DNA of 64,000 bases from Chlorella sorokiniana (lineage: Eukaryota; Chlorophyta; Trebouxiophyceae; Chlorellales; Chlorellaceae). Under the pieces are notes generated by a model. It was not told the origin of the DNA. It saw only the letters and a program-made list of their open reading frames with translations, and searched no databases. The stretch's first letter is position 1. Each line of letters begins with the position of its first letter. The translations under genes and the position numbers were made by a program. This document shows, piece after piece, positions 1 through 12,025 of this stretch. The stretch is taken from assembly GCA_025917655.1 (NCBI GenBank), contig CP084608.1, positions 496,001-560,000 on the forward strand. The letters run 5' to 3'.

Positions 1-206
1 TGCAACACGGGTGGTTGAGAGCAGGCGGCACCAGGCTCAACAACCCAGCCGCCTGCGTGAAGGACACTGCTGCGTACTGCATGCACAAGGGTACCGCCGC
101 ATACTGCCGGGCAACACTTCATCTCCCCACGCTGAACCAGGCCGCCGATGGCTGCGGCGGCGGCGCGGGGACGGTGGCAGAGGCAGCAGCCAGCGCATGC
201 AGGCGC

Positions 207-1277
207 TCACTCGATGAGGTGGAAACGCTTGGAGCTGGCAGAGAACTCCTGCAGCTTGCGCTCCTTGCCGCGATAAAACATAAACCACGGGAGCACCTGC
301 GAAAGCGAGGGCAAGGGCGGCGAGGAGCGCACGGCGTGAAGGGGACTGCGGGGCTGCACGCGTGACCGGAAGCATGACTGAACAGCCGTGGGCAGGCGGC
401 AGAGCGTGCTGCCTCGCTTGTACAGCTGGGCAACACAACAGTGCCCTATCCCTGGCCTCCTGCCGCTCTGTGGCGGCTGGGCTGGGCGACAGGCGGCTCG
501 CGGCGCGCTCAGAAGGCCGCACCTTCACTCCCATCGCCTTCACCACCGTCTTGTTTTCGTCAAAGTTCACCGCCAGCAGCAGCACGTCGGGCCGCTGCTC
601 CATCAGCTTCATCAGCTGCAGGGCGGCAGGGAGAGGCGGGGTCAACGGTCAGCTGCACATGTTCGGCCGCCGCACCGCTCGCGCCTCCAGCTGCTGTGCA
701 CCCACCACACGGTGTTACCAAACCAAGCAGTGAGACGCATGCCCATCTAGTCTAATCTGAAGTTATGCAATGCGGCAACGACGCATGCAGGGGGCGCACC
801 TTGGGGTAGAGGGCTTTGCAGGCTGCGCACCACGGCGCAAACACATCGACGATGACCAGCCGCTCGCCGGCCCCCGCCATCTCGTCCACGAGGTGCTGCA
901 CCGACCTGACGTGCACCACATTGGGTGGCGAGCTCTTGAGCCACCACTTGTTGCTGGGGATTTGAAACGCTGCAACCTGCACAGGCGCGCGGGCCCTGCA
1001 GCAACACCACAAGGCGGGCGGCGGCGCAGGGGTGCTCAGCGACGGTGGGGAGCAGGGTGGAAGGTCCACGGGTTCATTCAAGTACATCGTATGAGCATAA
1101 GTGAGCCCCAGGGCACTGAAGGCACCTGCTGCTGGTGGCGGCCCTTCGGCTCGCGGGTGCCTGCAGCGCTGGTCGGCTCAAGCTTCCAGAAAAGCTCAAA
1201 CTGCTCGGTGAAGGTCTTTGGCTAGACAAAGGCGCGCTGGGCCGCACACTACAACAGTTCAGGGCGTTCGCCGCCAT
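207..1277 (-). CDS. ACHT: ACHT-type atypical chloroplast thioredoxin
   Basis: Redox protein of the ACHT (atypical Cys-His-rich thioredoxin) family, which in plants acts in the chloroplast and passes oxidising equivalents from 2-Cys peroxiredoxin. Four exons join in frame: 1277-1126, 953-800, 615-523 and 296-207, giving about 162 residues. Exon 1 is a Ser/Ala/Arg-rich presequence (MAANALNCCSV...), a likely transit peptide. Exon 2 carries the family lead-in NKWWLKSSPPNVVHV and the active site FAPWCAACKALYPK, so the dithiol motif is WCAAC, not the classical WCGPC. Exon 3 reads VLLLAVNFDENK, exon 4 VLPWFMFYRG with the cis-proline, ending HLIE. The protein is somewhat shorter than land-plant ACHTs. 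The exon 1/2 junction (AG|GT to CCCCAG|C) is chosen for phase; family assignment is firm, exact presequence less so. Confidence 0.85.
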
Positions 1278-2161
1278 GTTGAGGGGGCAGGCGGCCAGAG
1301 GAAGTGTTGAATGGACAGACGGACGGTTTTGGATCGCAAAAATATCAAGGCATGGGCCAGACAGGCGCCGGTGGGCGCAGAGGTGTGTTGGTGCTGACGG
1401 TGATCCTCCAGCTGGCGCCGCAGGGGCCTATTGAATTTAGCAATCCAGGGACCCCTGGTACATCGAAACCCTAACGCGGTTCCTGTCCACGGAGTGAAAT
1501 TGACATCGGGCTGGGCTGCTCCCGTAGGCTAAAACAACCTCTGCCCCAACAGAAAATCCTGGCCGCCGCTGATGCGCCCTTTGCCGCGCTCAATCCCTGC
1601 CTGCACCCAGCCCCCACGGTGTTCGACTGCACAAGCAGGATCTGCGAATTTTCTTGTGCATGTCTGTGTATCAGGCTGCGGGATGTCGGTCGATTGCGGC
1701 AACTGCACCATGGCGGGCTGCACCGCAAACAGGGCGTCGGTTGATGGCTCCAGTTGAAGCTGACATCACTGTTCGCACCGGCCGCAGAGCACCAGCCCCT
1801 AACTGGACAAAAACTTACATCAGCTCCTCATGCCAGCAGCTGTGCCAGACGCTCACAAAGAAGCACAGGCACTGCAGGCTGATATCAGCTCGGCAGCCCA
1901 TGCAGCAGCTGAGGCGAGGGTGCACGGCAGCAGGGCTGGCCGCGCCGGGACATCCTACAGGCTCTTAGGGTACAAGCTCCACGAGGGAAAACTTCGACTG
2001 GTAAAGTACAAAAGGGGCGGAGGGGAAGGGCACGCTGGCATCCGCCGCAAAGCATGCCAGGGCCCGCTCATCGGCCGCCTCCTCTTCTGGGCAAGCGTGC
2101 GCCGCGCTCCCGCTGCCGCCACCCGTCGATCGAGACCCCACCCCCCGCAGGGCGCTCCGCC
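1278..2161. other. Intergenic: 5' flank of the thioredoxin, 3' flank of the TLDc gene
   Basis: No coding exon is recognisable. On the minus strand a TGTAA poly(A)-type signal (1815-1819) lies about 345 bases past the TLDc stop and could end that transcript. Confidence 0.5.
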
Positions 2162-3586
2162 TCACGCCTCGCCGCCCTCTGCCACGTACACCCGCAGGCT
2201 GACCAGCTGGGTTGCGCGGGCGCCGCCACGCACCGGGCTGCCTTCCGAGAAGAGGTGGCGCCCGCCGTTGGGGCGCCGCGCAAAGTAGGCGCCCAGCTTG
2301 CTGCGCGCAACGCGGTCGCTGCCGGGCTGCAGCGGCACGGCCAGGCCGTCGGGTCCCAGCCAGATGCCCTCGCCGGGAGAGTCGCGCACCACCGACTGCT
2401 CCGGGCCGCCCACCTGCGCAGGGCGGCAGGCGCGCGGGCCAGCCGGGTTGGGACCGGAGGCGCTGATCCCCATGCCGCAGTGATGACAAACTCAAGGAAA
2501 ACAGCGGGCAATGTGCTGGCCAGGCTGGCCTGGGCAGCGTGCATGCCCACGGCAATGGCAGCGAGCAGGGGCCAAGGCAGGTGCGCTGCGCAGCGGGCAC
2601 AAGAGAGGCAGCAGGACTGCCTCTTTGGGGGCGAGCGCTGGGGTGCGCGCCTGTCCGCCAGGCGGCCCAGCCGCACCTTTGGCAGCTTGATGGGGCGCGC
2701 GGAGAGGTCGCCGTCTGGCCAGACGAAGAGGAAGGCCGCGATGTCGCTGCGCTCCTCGCCGCCGCCGCTCCAGCCGGAGGGGTTGTACCCGCCCAGAACA
2801 GCGCCGCCGGCTGCAGCGGGCGCAGATGGTTGGGCGCAAGGGCCGTTCGATGAGGCGGGAGGAAAAGGCTGTGGGATGTTCCAGAAAGGGCAGCGGAGCG
2901 GCGGGCGGCGGGGCCCCCAGCAGCAGCATGCCAGGCATCGTCATGCCTGGGAGGGAGCCTCCCACTGCCTACTGGCTCGCTCAGTATGCGGTGGGAGCGA
3001 GGCAGGGCGCCGCTCACGCGCTCCCCATCGGCGGCAAAGGAGCGCGTTTCAGGGAGCCGAGGCCACCGCTCACAGGCTGGCGCTCCTCATCAGCTGCATG
3101 CGCCCATCAGGCAGCGGCGGCCCCCGTTGGGGTCGCAGCGCGCGGAGCGCACCTGTGAGCGCCACCACCAGCGCCGCTCCTCGCCCGTCCACATTCTGAT
3201 GGAAGGCGTCGGCGCTCCACCCGTCCCTGTCGGCGTCGTAAGCGAGGGCCAGGGGCGCGCGCTCCAGCCGCGTGGCCGCCAGCAGCTGGCGCAGGGGAGC
3301 GACGTCTTCGCTGTCGCCCGCCTGTTGATGGTGTATGTGTGTGTGTGGGGGGGGCTTGCTGTACTTTCTAAGAGGCATAAAGAAATTGAGCAGCAAACAG
3401 CTGGGCGGCGCTGCAACCGTATTGAACGCATCCAAGTGCGTCGTGAGCGGGACCGCCCGCCGCCGCCCTCACCAGCGGCTCGGCCCAGACGTCGGTGGGG
3501 GCTGGCTCGGTCTCCAGCTCCGCCAGCCTGGCCCGCTTGGTCTTCTTGGTGGCTTCAGCGGGGCTGCCGGCGTGGCGGCGCCCCAC
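2162..3586 (-). CDS. TLDc domain protein
   Basis: The TLDc domain occurs in OXR1/NCOA7/TBC1D24-type proteins, which protect against oxidative stress and, in NCOA7/OXR1, bind the V-ATPase. Exons 3586-3473, 3321-3153, 2810-2677 and 2413-2162 join without frame errors to about 222 residues. A short basic/acidic head (MGRRHAGSPAEATKKTKRAR) is followed by the domain: LAYDADRDGWSADAFHQNVD, then AVLGGYNPSGWSGGGEERSD, IAAFLFVWPDGD, and the C-terminal GRHLFSEGSPVRGG...LVSLRVYVAEG. All four canonical blocks of the family are present. The protein is little more than the domain itself, so the start at 3586 may be late and a further 5' exon cannot be excluded. Function beyond the domain is not inferred. 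Confidence 0.75.
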
Positions 3587-4374
3587 AGCTGCCCCAGCAG
3601 GCGGGGAGCTGCGCGGGGCATGCCGGCCTCCCCACGGCGGCGTTGGCCAGCACCGGGCCTGGGCAAGGTGGGGGCGTGGCGGAGCTCAATGAACCGATAC
3701 CCAACAGGAGAGGCGCCCCCATTCGCGGCGTTTTGCGTAGAAAGAAGCATTGTAGGGCGAGCGGAAGGGGCTGGGAACGAGGTGGTAGTGTGCGAAACCC
3801 TCTCGGGGGTCTGTGGGAAGGGTAATCGAGCGTGATGGGACCTTTCAGGGTTCAAATGCAATGCCGAGCTGCGCGCTCACATCCGCATCGGAGAGTTCAG
3901 TTTCCTCCCCTGCCAGCTCAGCGCCCAGCGCGAGCCGCACGCTAACCAGAAGCCTGGCCCTGCATCCCTCACACACACCAGCTGTCGCGCTGAGCGCAAC
4001 CCTCGGCTCCCCGGAATAATGAAAGGCTGCTTAAATGCACGATGGGGTGACCGATGCAAGAGACACCGGCATTGCTGAACGGAGGGTTGCAAGCAGGAAT
4101 GAAAATGGTCGGCTGGGCGGTCAGGGGGTCGGGAGCAACAGGATGGCAAATCACGTCATGAGAAGAGGAGCCCAAAAACAATATGAGGTGGATAAGACAC
4201 TGGTGTGTGAAGCCGGGGGCGCACGCTGACACTCCAGCGCAGCTGCAGGCACTCGTAACAGGGGGCGGGAGTGCAGCCATCACAGATGCGCCTTGCCGCG
4301 CACAGCGAGCCAGCCGCACCGACGCCAGCCCGCCAGCTGTGGTGTGGGGCAGCGCGCGGGCGAGGCTCGCCCGC
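3587..4374. other. Intergenic: promoter side of the TLDc gene, 3' flank of the Set2-like gene
   Basis: No coding exon or RNA gene recognised. The stretch is less GC-rich than its flanks around 4020-4200. It contains an ACGTCA core at about 4155, of the kind bound by bZIP factors, but its use is unknown. Confidence 0.4.
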
Positions 4375-7300
4375 TCAGTAGCCGCCGCGACGCTCGTGGT
4401 ACCGCCGGATGCTGTCCCGCACAAACTCCCGAATCTTGGCCTGCAGGGATGCAGTGCCCGCACGATGCTCAGAGCTGGCAGCAAACTAATCAGCAAACAG
4501 CAACTGTAAAACAGGTTTGAAGCTCGAGCTGCGCAGCATTGGGTGTGGCCAGACTCTGCAGCCGCCACCGGCCCAGATCCCGCCGCAGGCGCAGCTCCAC
4601 ACAAAGCCGCGCAGCGCGCTGAGCGCCCAAGCCAGCGGCCTCCCTCCCTCCCTCCCCCAGGCGCAGAGCCCCTCGGCAAAGCCGGCGGCAGCCCCCTCAT
4701 ACCCCAGCCACCCCCCTGCACCTCCAGCTTGCCGCGCTCGATCGGCTTGAACACGCCCGCCGCCTGGCGCCCGCGTACGCCTCTTGCTCCTTGCGCACAA
4801 TCTCCCGCCGGATCTTGGAGTACAGCTGCGGTACGGCGCGAGACAGAAGGCAGCACGGCGGCTCAGGCCCATGCTCGGGGCAGCCAGGCAGCCAGCCGGG
4901 CGGATGCTGCCGCCACGCAGCACACGACGAACCCAGGGGAGCGAGCAGAGGCGGGCGGCCCAGCGGGCCAGGAGGCGGAGTGGAAATGTGGCGCAAGCGC
5001 CGCTGCAGGCGCTGCAGCGCACCTGTGCCGCCTCGTCCTGGGAGATGCACATGGGGTGGTCGGGCTGCGCGTACTTGCCCACCCGCCGCCGCACCACATC
5101 GGCCACATACGCCGCAAACGAGGCGTCGGGGGAGTCCCAGGCCTCCGCCCCGCCTCCACCATCAGCCCCAGCCTCTTCCTCCTGCCGCTGCTGGGGCGCC
5201 GCGTGCGCGGGCGGCCCAGCCGGCGGCGGCGGCGCCTCCTCGCTGGGCAGCGGCGGCGCGCGCTCGCCGTCCGACATCGGCGACAGGTGGGGGCCGCCGC
5301 CGTTGGCGGGGGGTGGCCTGGCGGCGGCGGGAGCGGCGGCTGGCCGCCACGGGGAGTAAGAGAGCGGGCGCCGGAGGCGGCGGCGGCGTCGGGGACAGCG
5401 TGCCGGTGGCGCCGCCAGGGGGCCGAAGCCGGCACCGCCGCCCGCCGCGCCCAGCGCAAACTGCGTCTCCACATCCCAGGAGGGCGCTGCCGCCAGCTGG
5501 CCGAGGGAGGAGGAGGTGTGTAGGCCGTTGGCGGGGCGCTTGCCAGGCGGGGAGCTCTCGCTGCCGGGAAGCCGGGAGGCACCGGGCCCCGCGGCGGCGA
5601 GCGCGGAGCCGCCGCCGCTGGCCCCTCCCCTCGCCGCCCGCCCGGTCCCAACGCGAGCGCTGCGGCTGGCGCCGCCCCCGCTGCCGCCGCCGCCCGGTGC
5701 TGCTGCCTGCGGCTCGGGCGGCCGCTGCGATGCGGCGCCGTTGGCCCCCTGGCGTGCCGACCGGCGGCGGCAGCGAGGGCGGCGGCGGCGGCGGGCCGTG
5801 GTGTGGCGGGAAGGGGTGGTGGGGGTGGTGGTGGTGGGCGGCGGCGGGCCGCGCATCAGGTGCGGCGGCGGTGGCGGGCCGGGCCAGCCGGGGCCGGGCG
5901 GGGGCCGCGTCCGGGGCCAAAGCGAGACGGCGGCATCGCGTCCCTGCATCGGCGGGGCATGGGGGAGGGAGCGCTCAGCGCGGTGGCAGAGCTGAACAGC
6001 GCCTTCTCACAAACAACCGGAATCTACGGCTGCAGGCCAGCCCAACGGAGCAAGGCGCGGCGCAGCAGTTGAGGGCGGCGGATAGGCAGCGGAGCGCAGC
6101 AGCCAGCAGGCGGGCTGCTGCCCCCCTTCTCACCGAGGCGGCGGCCGGAAGACGTCGTGCGGCGGCGGACGGTCCCTGGGGTGCCCCGGCGGCGGCGGTC
6201 CCTCGCGCGGTCCCCCAAAGGGAGGGCCCCCAAGCGGCGGCGGGCCCTCGCGCGGTCCCCCAAAGGGAGGACCCCCAAGCGGCGGCGGCCCCCCGGGGAC
6301 AGCAGCGGGCCCTCTCGCCACGGACCAGCCGGCGGCCCACGCGGCGACGGAGCCGCCCCAGCGGCGGCGGCATGCGCCCGCGCGGCCCCCGCCGCCTGGC
6401 GGGCCGTCTGGCGGCAACGGCCGGCTGCAGTTCTGCAGCGGGAACTTCTTCAGCAGGCCGTAAGCGGTGGAGCGGATCTGCACAGGGGGCAGGGTGGGAG
6501 CGAGCTTGAGGGCGAGCCAACGAGAAAGGATTGGGGGAGGGGCCCAGGCAGCAGGGCCCCCCGCAGGCGAATGCCATCCCTGGCAGAAACAAAAGGCCAT
6601 CAGCAGAAACAAAAAAGCACGAACAAACGACCCAAACGGGGCACCGCGCAGCACATCAAGCGCGGAAAGACGCGCCAAACAAGGCAGGGCGCAGAATGAC
6701 GCGCACAACAAGGCGGCGGGGCAGCGGGCGCCGCCGCACCTCAAAGTCGGCCGACTGGGCCAGCTCGCGCAGCAGGTCGGCAAAGGATCCGTGGGCAGAT
6801 CTCGTGAAGTGGACGTCGTCGGAGCCCAGCGGCAGGCTCTCGACCACCCGCAGGACCTGCAGGGAGGGGCAGGCCGGAAGACAGGCAGCGATGAGAACTT
6901 GTAGTGGGAAGGGGGTCGGGAGCTGACAGCCCGGGCGGACGCACAGCGGTGCAGCAGCAGCGTGGCAAAGGCCTGCGGCGCTGCTTGGGGGCAGCAGCAG
7001 CAGCACAGCGCCCAGCGGCGCAGGCAGGCAGAAGGAAGCTGGCTGGCAGGGACGCTGAGCGCTGCCAGGCCAGGGTGCAGCCGCCAGCCCGGGGCCCCGC
7101 ACCTTCTTGAGAATGACGCTGTACTGGCGGCCCGTGTTGCCGCCCACCACGCCCAGCAGCTGGCGCAGGATGCCGCACTTGACAAAGTCTTTCTTGGCGC
7201 TGCGGGCGCGGAACAAAGGGGGAGGGGTGCAGGGGAGGTGTTCAGGAAACAGAACAGCAAACAACGGGAAAGAGGCAGGAGCTGGCAGTACACACAGGCG

Positions 7301-10300
7301 GGGAGGACGGAGCGGGGGGGGCACACCGGGGCTGCGCAGCGAGTGCAGAAGGCATCGCAGCTGCCCAGCTGCCGCCGCCCGTGCTGCCTGGCTGGCAGGG
7401 CGGCTGAAGCAGCGGCGGCCACGGCAGCAGCAACCTCTGTCTGCCCTACACAGCCTTCCGACGGGGAGCAGGCCCGCCGCCAGCGCCCACCTGAGCGTGT
7501 TGGTCTTCAACACAACATCCAGCAGCAGGCTGGTGTCGGCGATGCGCGCGCTCTGCCGCGCCGACAGCTGCCCCGAGCGCTGCGCCTCCGCCCACGCGGC
7601 GCGCACGCGCGAAGCCGCCTCCGCGCGTCGGTCCCCCGGCGGCGAGGCCGCCCGCGGCGGCTGCAGCGCGTCGTGCTGCCCGCCGCGCGGCTCGCGGGCG
7701 GCGGGGCGCCGCCGCCAAAGCCAGCCCCTCGGTCGCCACCTCCCCTTCCTCGAGCTGCTGGCCTGCCGCTGGCGCGCCTGACCCCCTCCCCCAGAGCTGG
7801 CCAGACGGTGCAGCGAGCTGCCGCTCTCGTTGCGCGACAGCGGGCGCAGCGCACGCAGGTCTGACGCCGAGCCGCTGGGAGCCGAGCCGTCGGTTCGGCC
7901 GCCGCCTCTGCCGCCGCCGCCGCGGCCCGGCTGGCTGTCGCTGTCGCTGTCCATCTTGCCGACCGTCGGCCCGATTTCACACAGGTTGAACAGGCGCAGC
8001 ACTCGGATGATCACGTCGGGATGGGTTTCCCTGCAGGCAGGAAAGCGAGGCAAGGCGGGAGTGAGGTCAAGACTCCCGGGGGGCAAGGATAAAGGTGGGC
8101 AGCGTGCCGTGAGTTGGCGGCCACGGCAGGCAGGAAGCCAGGGGCTGGCGTGGCGGCGGCGCCGTTTCACCCCCTTCCATCGCTGCAGCGCCGCAGGCGT
8201 CCAGTGGAGCCGAACCTGCAGCCGCCCGATCCAACGGGCTGCTCGCGCCAAAGGCACACTGACGCGTCTGGCTGCCGTTGCTGCCCTCTAGCCCCCTTTC
8301 AATCTCAAGACACCCTTCCCACTTCCGCAGCAAGGAGCAGCTCCCACTCAACCCACCTTAGCCGCCCCGCCGAGTTGACCAGCTCATCCAGTCGCCGATC
8401 GATCTCGGAGCGGCGCTTGGGCAGGGAGGAGCGGTCAGAGGGCGTGGCGGCGGCGCCCGCGCGCTTGGGGATGAGCGGCGGCACGCAGCCCGGCGTGCTG
8501 CTGGCTGCGGACTGCGCCTGCGCGGCGCGGGCGGATGCCGAGCCGGGCGGCGCGGCTGCGAGCCGGTGCTGCCGTCAGGGGTGGCGGCGGCGGCCTCGGC
8601 GGCCGCAGCAGCGCGCGCAAACTTCTTGAGGCGGCGGCGGAAGGGCAGCTGCGAGGACGTCAGCTCAGCGGCCGCGCGGGCGGCCGCCTGAGCGCCCGCC
8701 TGGCGCGCTGCGCGTGCCGCGGCGCGCGCCGCCGCCGCCTCGGCAGCCCCGCCGCTCGCGCCGCCGCCCTCGCTGTCGCTGCCGCCCGGCTCGCTGCCGC
8801 TGCTGGCCGCCGACAGCTCGGCCTCCCAGTCCGACTCGCTCTCCTCCTTGGCTCTCTGCCGCTGCGGCGCCGCCGCCGGCCCCGCCCCCTCCCTCCGCCG
8901 CTGCTGCTGCCGCTGCCGGGCGGTCGCCGCCGCCGCCGCCGCCGCCTCGTCTGCCTCGGACAGGCCCGAGCTGCCTGCCGCGGCCAGCCCCTCCCCCCTC
9001 CTCCTCATCGTCCTCGGACAAGTTGGACAGGTCGACGCCATGCTGCCGCGCCAGCTTGTGCAGCCTGCCAATGGAGCAAACAAGCGGGTGGGGGATACAC
9101 CTCATGAGCAGAGAGGAAGCAAGGTGCAGCAGGGGGGGTCTCACACAGCTTTAATAAAGCGATCAAGTCCCCGAACAGCACAGCACAGCAGCATGGGCGG
9201 CCTCGCGCCGCCGCCGCTGCAGCCCACCGCCCGCTGCCCGCCGCCGCACCTGTCTGAGAGCTTGGGCGTCCAGCCCTTCTCCCAGCCCAGCCCCACCACT
9301 CGGTCCAGAATGGCGCCCAGGGCCGCATCCTTCTCGTTCTCTGCAGGCCAAGCGGGCCAGCCGTGCGCCGGAGCGTGATCAGACGGGGCCCAAGAAACGT
9401 GTGCAAGCCTCTGGCTGCCCCTGCCGACAGCACAGCCGCCGCCAGCAGCAAGCCACCGGCGGGCAGCCGGCACAGTGCGCTGCTGCACCGCTCTGTGCAC
9501 CTCAGGCATGCGGCGGCTGCCCTGGGAGCTGTCCGGCAGCTGTACTGCAGCTGTCCAGAAGCTCACCCTTGACCATGATGAAGTCGGGGTCCTCCTCCTC
9601 CTCCGGGATCTCGATGGCGGCGGCCTCCAGCGCAGCGCGCGCAGCGGCGCCGCCCTCCCGGTCCTGAGCGCCGCCAATCACGCCGCGGCAGTTCTTGGAG
9701 CCGCACAGGCACTTCATGGGCTGGAGGGGGCAGGGACAGGGGCCGAGGCCAGGGAAAAGCAAGCCTGTGAGGCTGCACACGCGGATTGAAAACGGCACCC
9801 GCCAGCTCGGGTGAGGCCTGGCGTGCTGCCGGCACCCCCTGCCAGGCAGCCCCCCGCTGCAGCATCCACCTCCCCCCGCCCCTCGCTCCCCACCCCTGCC
9901 AAGGCGCCTCTGGCGCTGCAAGCCTCCGCATCCCGCCGCCGCCATCGACACCCAGCGATGCCGCACCGCCGACCCGCGCAGGTGCTTCGCCCCACCGCCC
10001 CACCCGCACCGTACCGCCCGCACCTTGTCGCCGTACCGCTCGAAGTTGTAGTCGAAGGTGAGCTCCGCCCCGCGGGGATGTCGTCCAGCGTGAACAGCCC
10101 GATGGCCAGCTCGCCGTGCGCCACCCACTTCTGCGTCTCGCAGTTGGGCTCGCAGGAGTGGTTGATGAAGCGGCCCAGGTTGCCCTGCAGGCGGGCAGGC
10201 GGCGGAGGGGGCGCGTGCGTGGCTGGGAGGGTGCCACACAGGGGGCGATGGGACGGCAGCGGCCGCCCCGCCGTGCACGCGCCGGCAGCCGCGCTTTCTG

Positions 10301-12025
10301 GCGTGCGTGACCGACGGAGCAGGCGCAGCGGCAGGCACGTCGCCGGCACCGGCAGCTTTGCGAGTGACGCCGGCACCGCCCAAACCCCGGAGAGCCCTGT
10401 GGGAAACAGATCCTACATGCATCGTTGCAGCACACACGTGCATGCTTGGTGCAGGGCAGCGGTACGCACCCGGCGCGACGCGTCGATGACCTCCCCGTTG
10501 CCCACATTCATGAAGTAGTAGTGGCGCTGCCCCGTCTCTATGAAGTACTCCTTCCTGCGCACAGGGTGGGCAGTACAGGCGGTACAGCGAGTCCCTCCCG
10601 GCGGCACATCAGCGGCAGCGCCGACGCCCGCACAGACCGCGGCGCCGGCAGCCCCGGTGGCCCTGCCGGTGGCCGTGCAGCCATGGCGGTACGGTCAGGC
10701 GGTACCGCAGCGGTACCTGCGGTGGTACTCCTCCTCCTCCAGCACCTCCCCCAGGTACTCGATCACAAACTGGCCGGCCTTGAGGTCCTGCCCCGCAAAC
10801 AGGCCAAAGCCCTTGGCGCCCGCCCGCTCTGCGCAGCACGGCGGAGCGGCGGGAATGGCAACCGCACCTCAGCTTGGGCTCAGGCAACAGGCTGTTGTGA
10901 GAGCTGAAGAGCGCAAGCACATAGCACGAGAGCGGAGGAAAAGCCGGACGAGAGGCGGACGCCGGGCAGGCAGGGGCGCGCAACGCCGCGGTACGCACCA
11001 CTTCCAGCTTCGCGTACTGCCTCCGCGTGAACATCTGATTGGAGCAGCGAGAGCCGCTGGGGCAGTACTCCTGCGGCACAGCGGTACAGCAAAGCAGCAG
11101 GGCCAGCGAGCGCGTAAGAAAACCGCGCAGCGGAAGCAGCCGCCCAGGCATCCGTGTGCACGGCTGTCCCGCCCCAGGCCGCTCTGCTCAGCCCGGTGCA
11201 ACCCACACAAGCTGGACACGGCGCAGGGCACAGCTGGGCGACCTGCTGCGGTTGGGCAGGGGGCGCACCTCCACGCATTCGATGTTGAGCATGCGGTTGA
11301 GGCACTCGGGCCCGCAGCCGACCGTGGCGGTGTCTGTGGCCCAAATCTTCTTGCACTGGCAGATCATGATGTCGTCCTCGTCCTGCTCCTTGCGCTCACG
11401 GTGCGTGTACAGGTTGCTGGTGACCAGCTGCCACACGGGCGCTTGTGCGGCCGCCGAGGCACGCCACCGGGCACGTCAGAGGGCGCTGCAGCCGCAGCGG
11501 CCGCGGCGGGCGCCGTCTCGCCGGCAACAGCGGCGGGGGCCGCCTGCAGAGGTCAATTGGGCATGGAATGTGCGTCGGCAGCGTGCACGCACAGCGGGGC
11601 AGGCTGCTGGGCTTCGGTGGTGGTGGAATTGGGTGGCAAGCGGCAACGCTGGACAATCCCGCATCCCGGCGCCTCGGCGTGCAGAACCCACGTTGTCAGT
11701 CTGGAGCATGTCGATTTCTGCATCTGTGAGCTCCTGAGGGACGTCGCAACTGCTGTGCTTGTCATCTGGGTTGTGCTCGCAATACCTGGGCCAGGAAAGG
11801 AGCCGAGTCGAGTGTGCAGCAGCGGGCGGCGGGCGGCGACGCCGCGTGATCATGTTGCGCCGCGCGCGGCGGCCCTCACCAAGGAGTGTCGTCATCCAGA
11901 CCCTCTGCTACTGACGCAGGCACACGCCTCCATTTGCCGCAGCGGTCGCAAGCAACCCATTGTTGCGTCTCAATCACGACGCCCGACGCCGGGACAGCGC
12001 CAGGAGGCAGCTCTTGCGCCGCCAT
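4375..12025 (-). CDS. Set2/SDG8-like histone H3K36 methyltransferase (CW-AWS-SET-postSET-helical-SRI)
   Basis: Nuclear SET-domain enzyme expected to methylate H3K36 during transcription. Exons found: 12025-11880, 11785-~11700, ~11430-~11270, 11070-10999, 10826-10717, 10554-10470, 10184-10024, 9720-9567, 9340-9250, 9064-8357, 8030-7491, 7199-7103, 6856-6740, 6477-~6130, ~5960-5023, 4825-4722, 4440-4375. Order of domains: CW zinc finger ([13 protein letters not shown]-type, then [18 protein letters not shown]); AWS ([23 protein letters not shown]); SET ([48 protein letters not shown]); post-SET ([16 protein letters not shown]); acidic/Ala-rich linker; helical LW/TFIIS-N-like block ([20 protein letters not shown]); Gly/Pro-rich linker; and an SRI-like end ([41 protein letters not shown]). 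Catalytic NHSC and the zinc cysteines are intact. Single-base frame jumps occur near 10070, 9000, 8565 and 4755. The start at 12025 has an in-frame stop 24 bases upstream, unless a 5' exon was missed. Confidence 0.88.
6190..6279 (-). repeat. Two tandem 45-base units coding [15 protein letters not shown]
   Basis: Units 6190-6234 and 6235-6279 differ at only two positions and encode two copies of a 15-residue Gly/Pro repeat in the linker between the helical block and the SRI-like end of the Set2-like protein. Length is a multiple of three, so copy number can vary without breaking the frame. Confidence 0.85.

Noticed and set aside
4791-6509. 572-codon plus-strand open frame
   Set aside because: Antisense to the Gly/Pro-rich linker exon of the Set2-like gene; Arg/Ala-rich composition typical of shadow frames in very GC-rich DNA.
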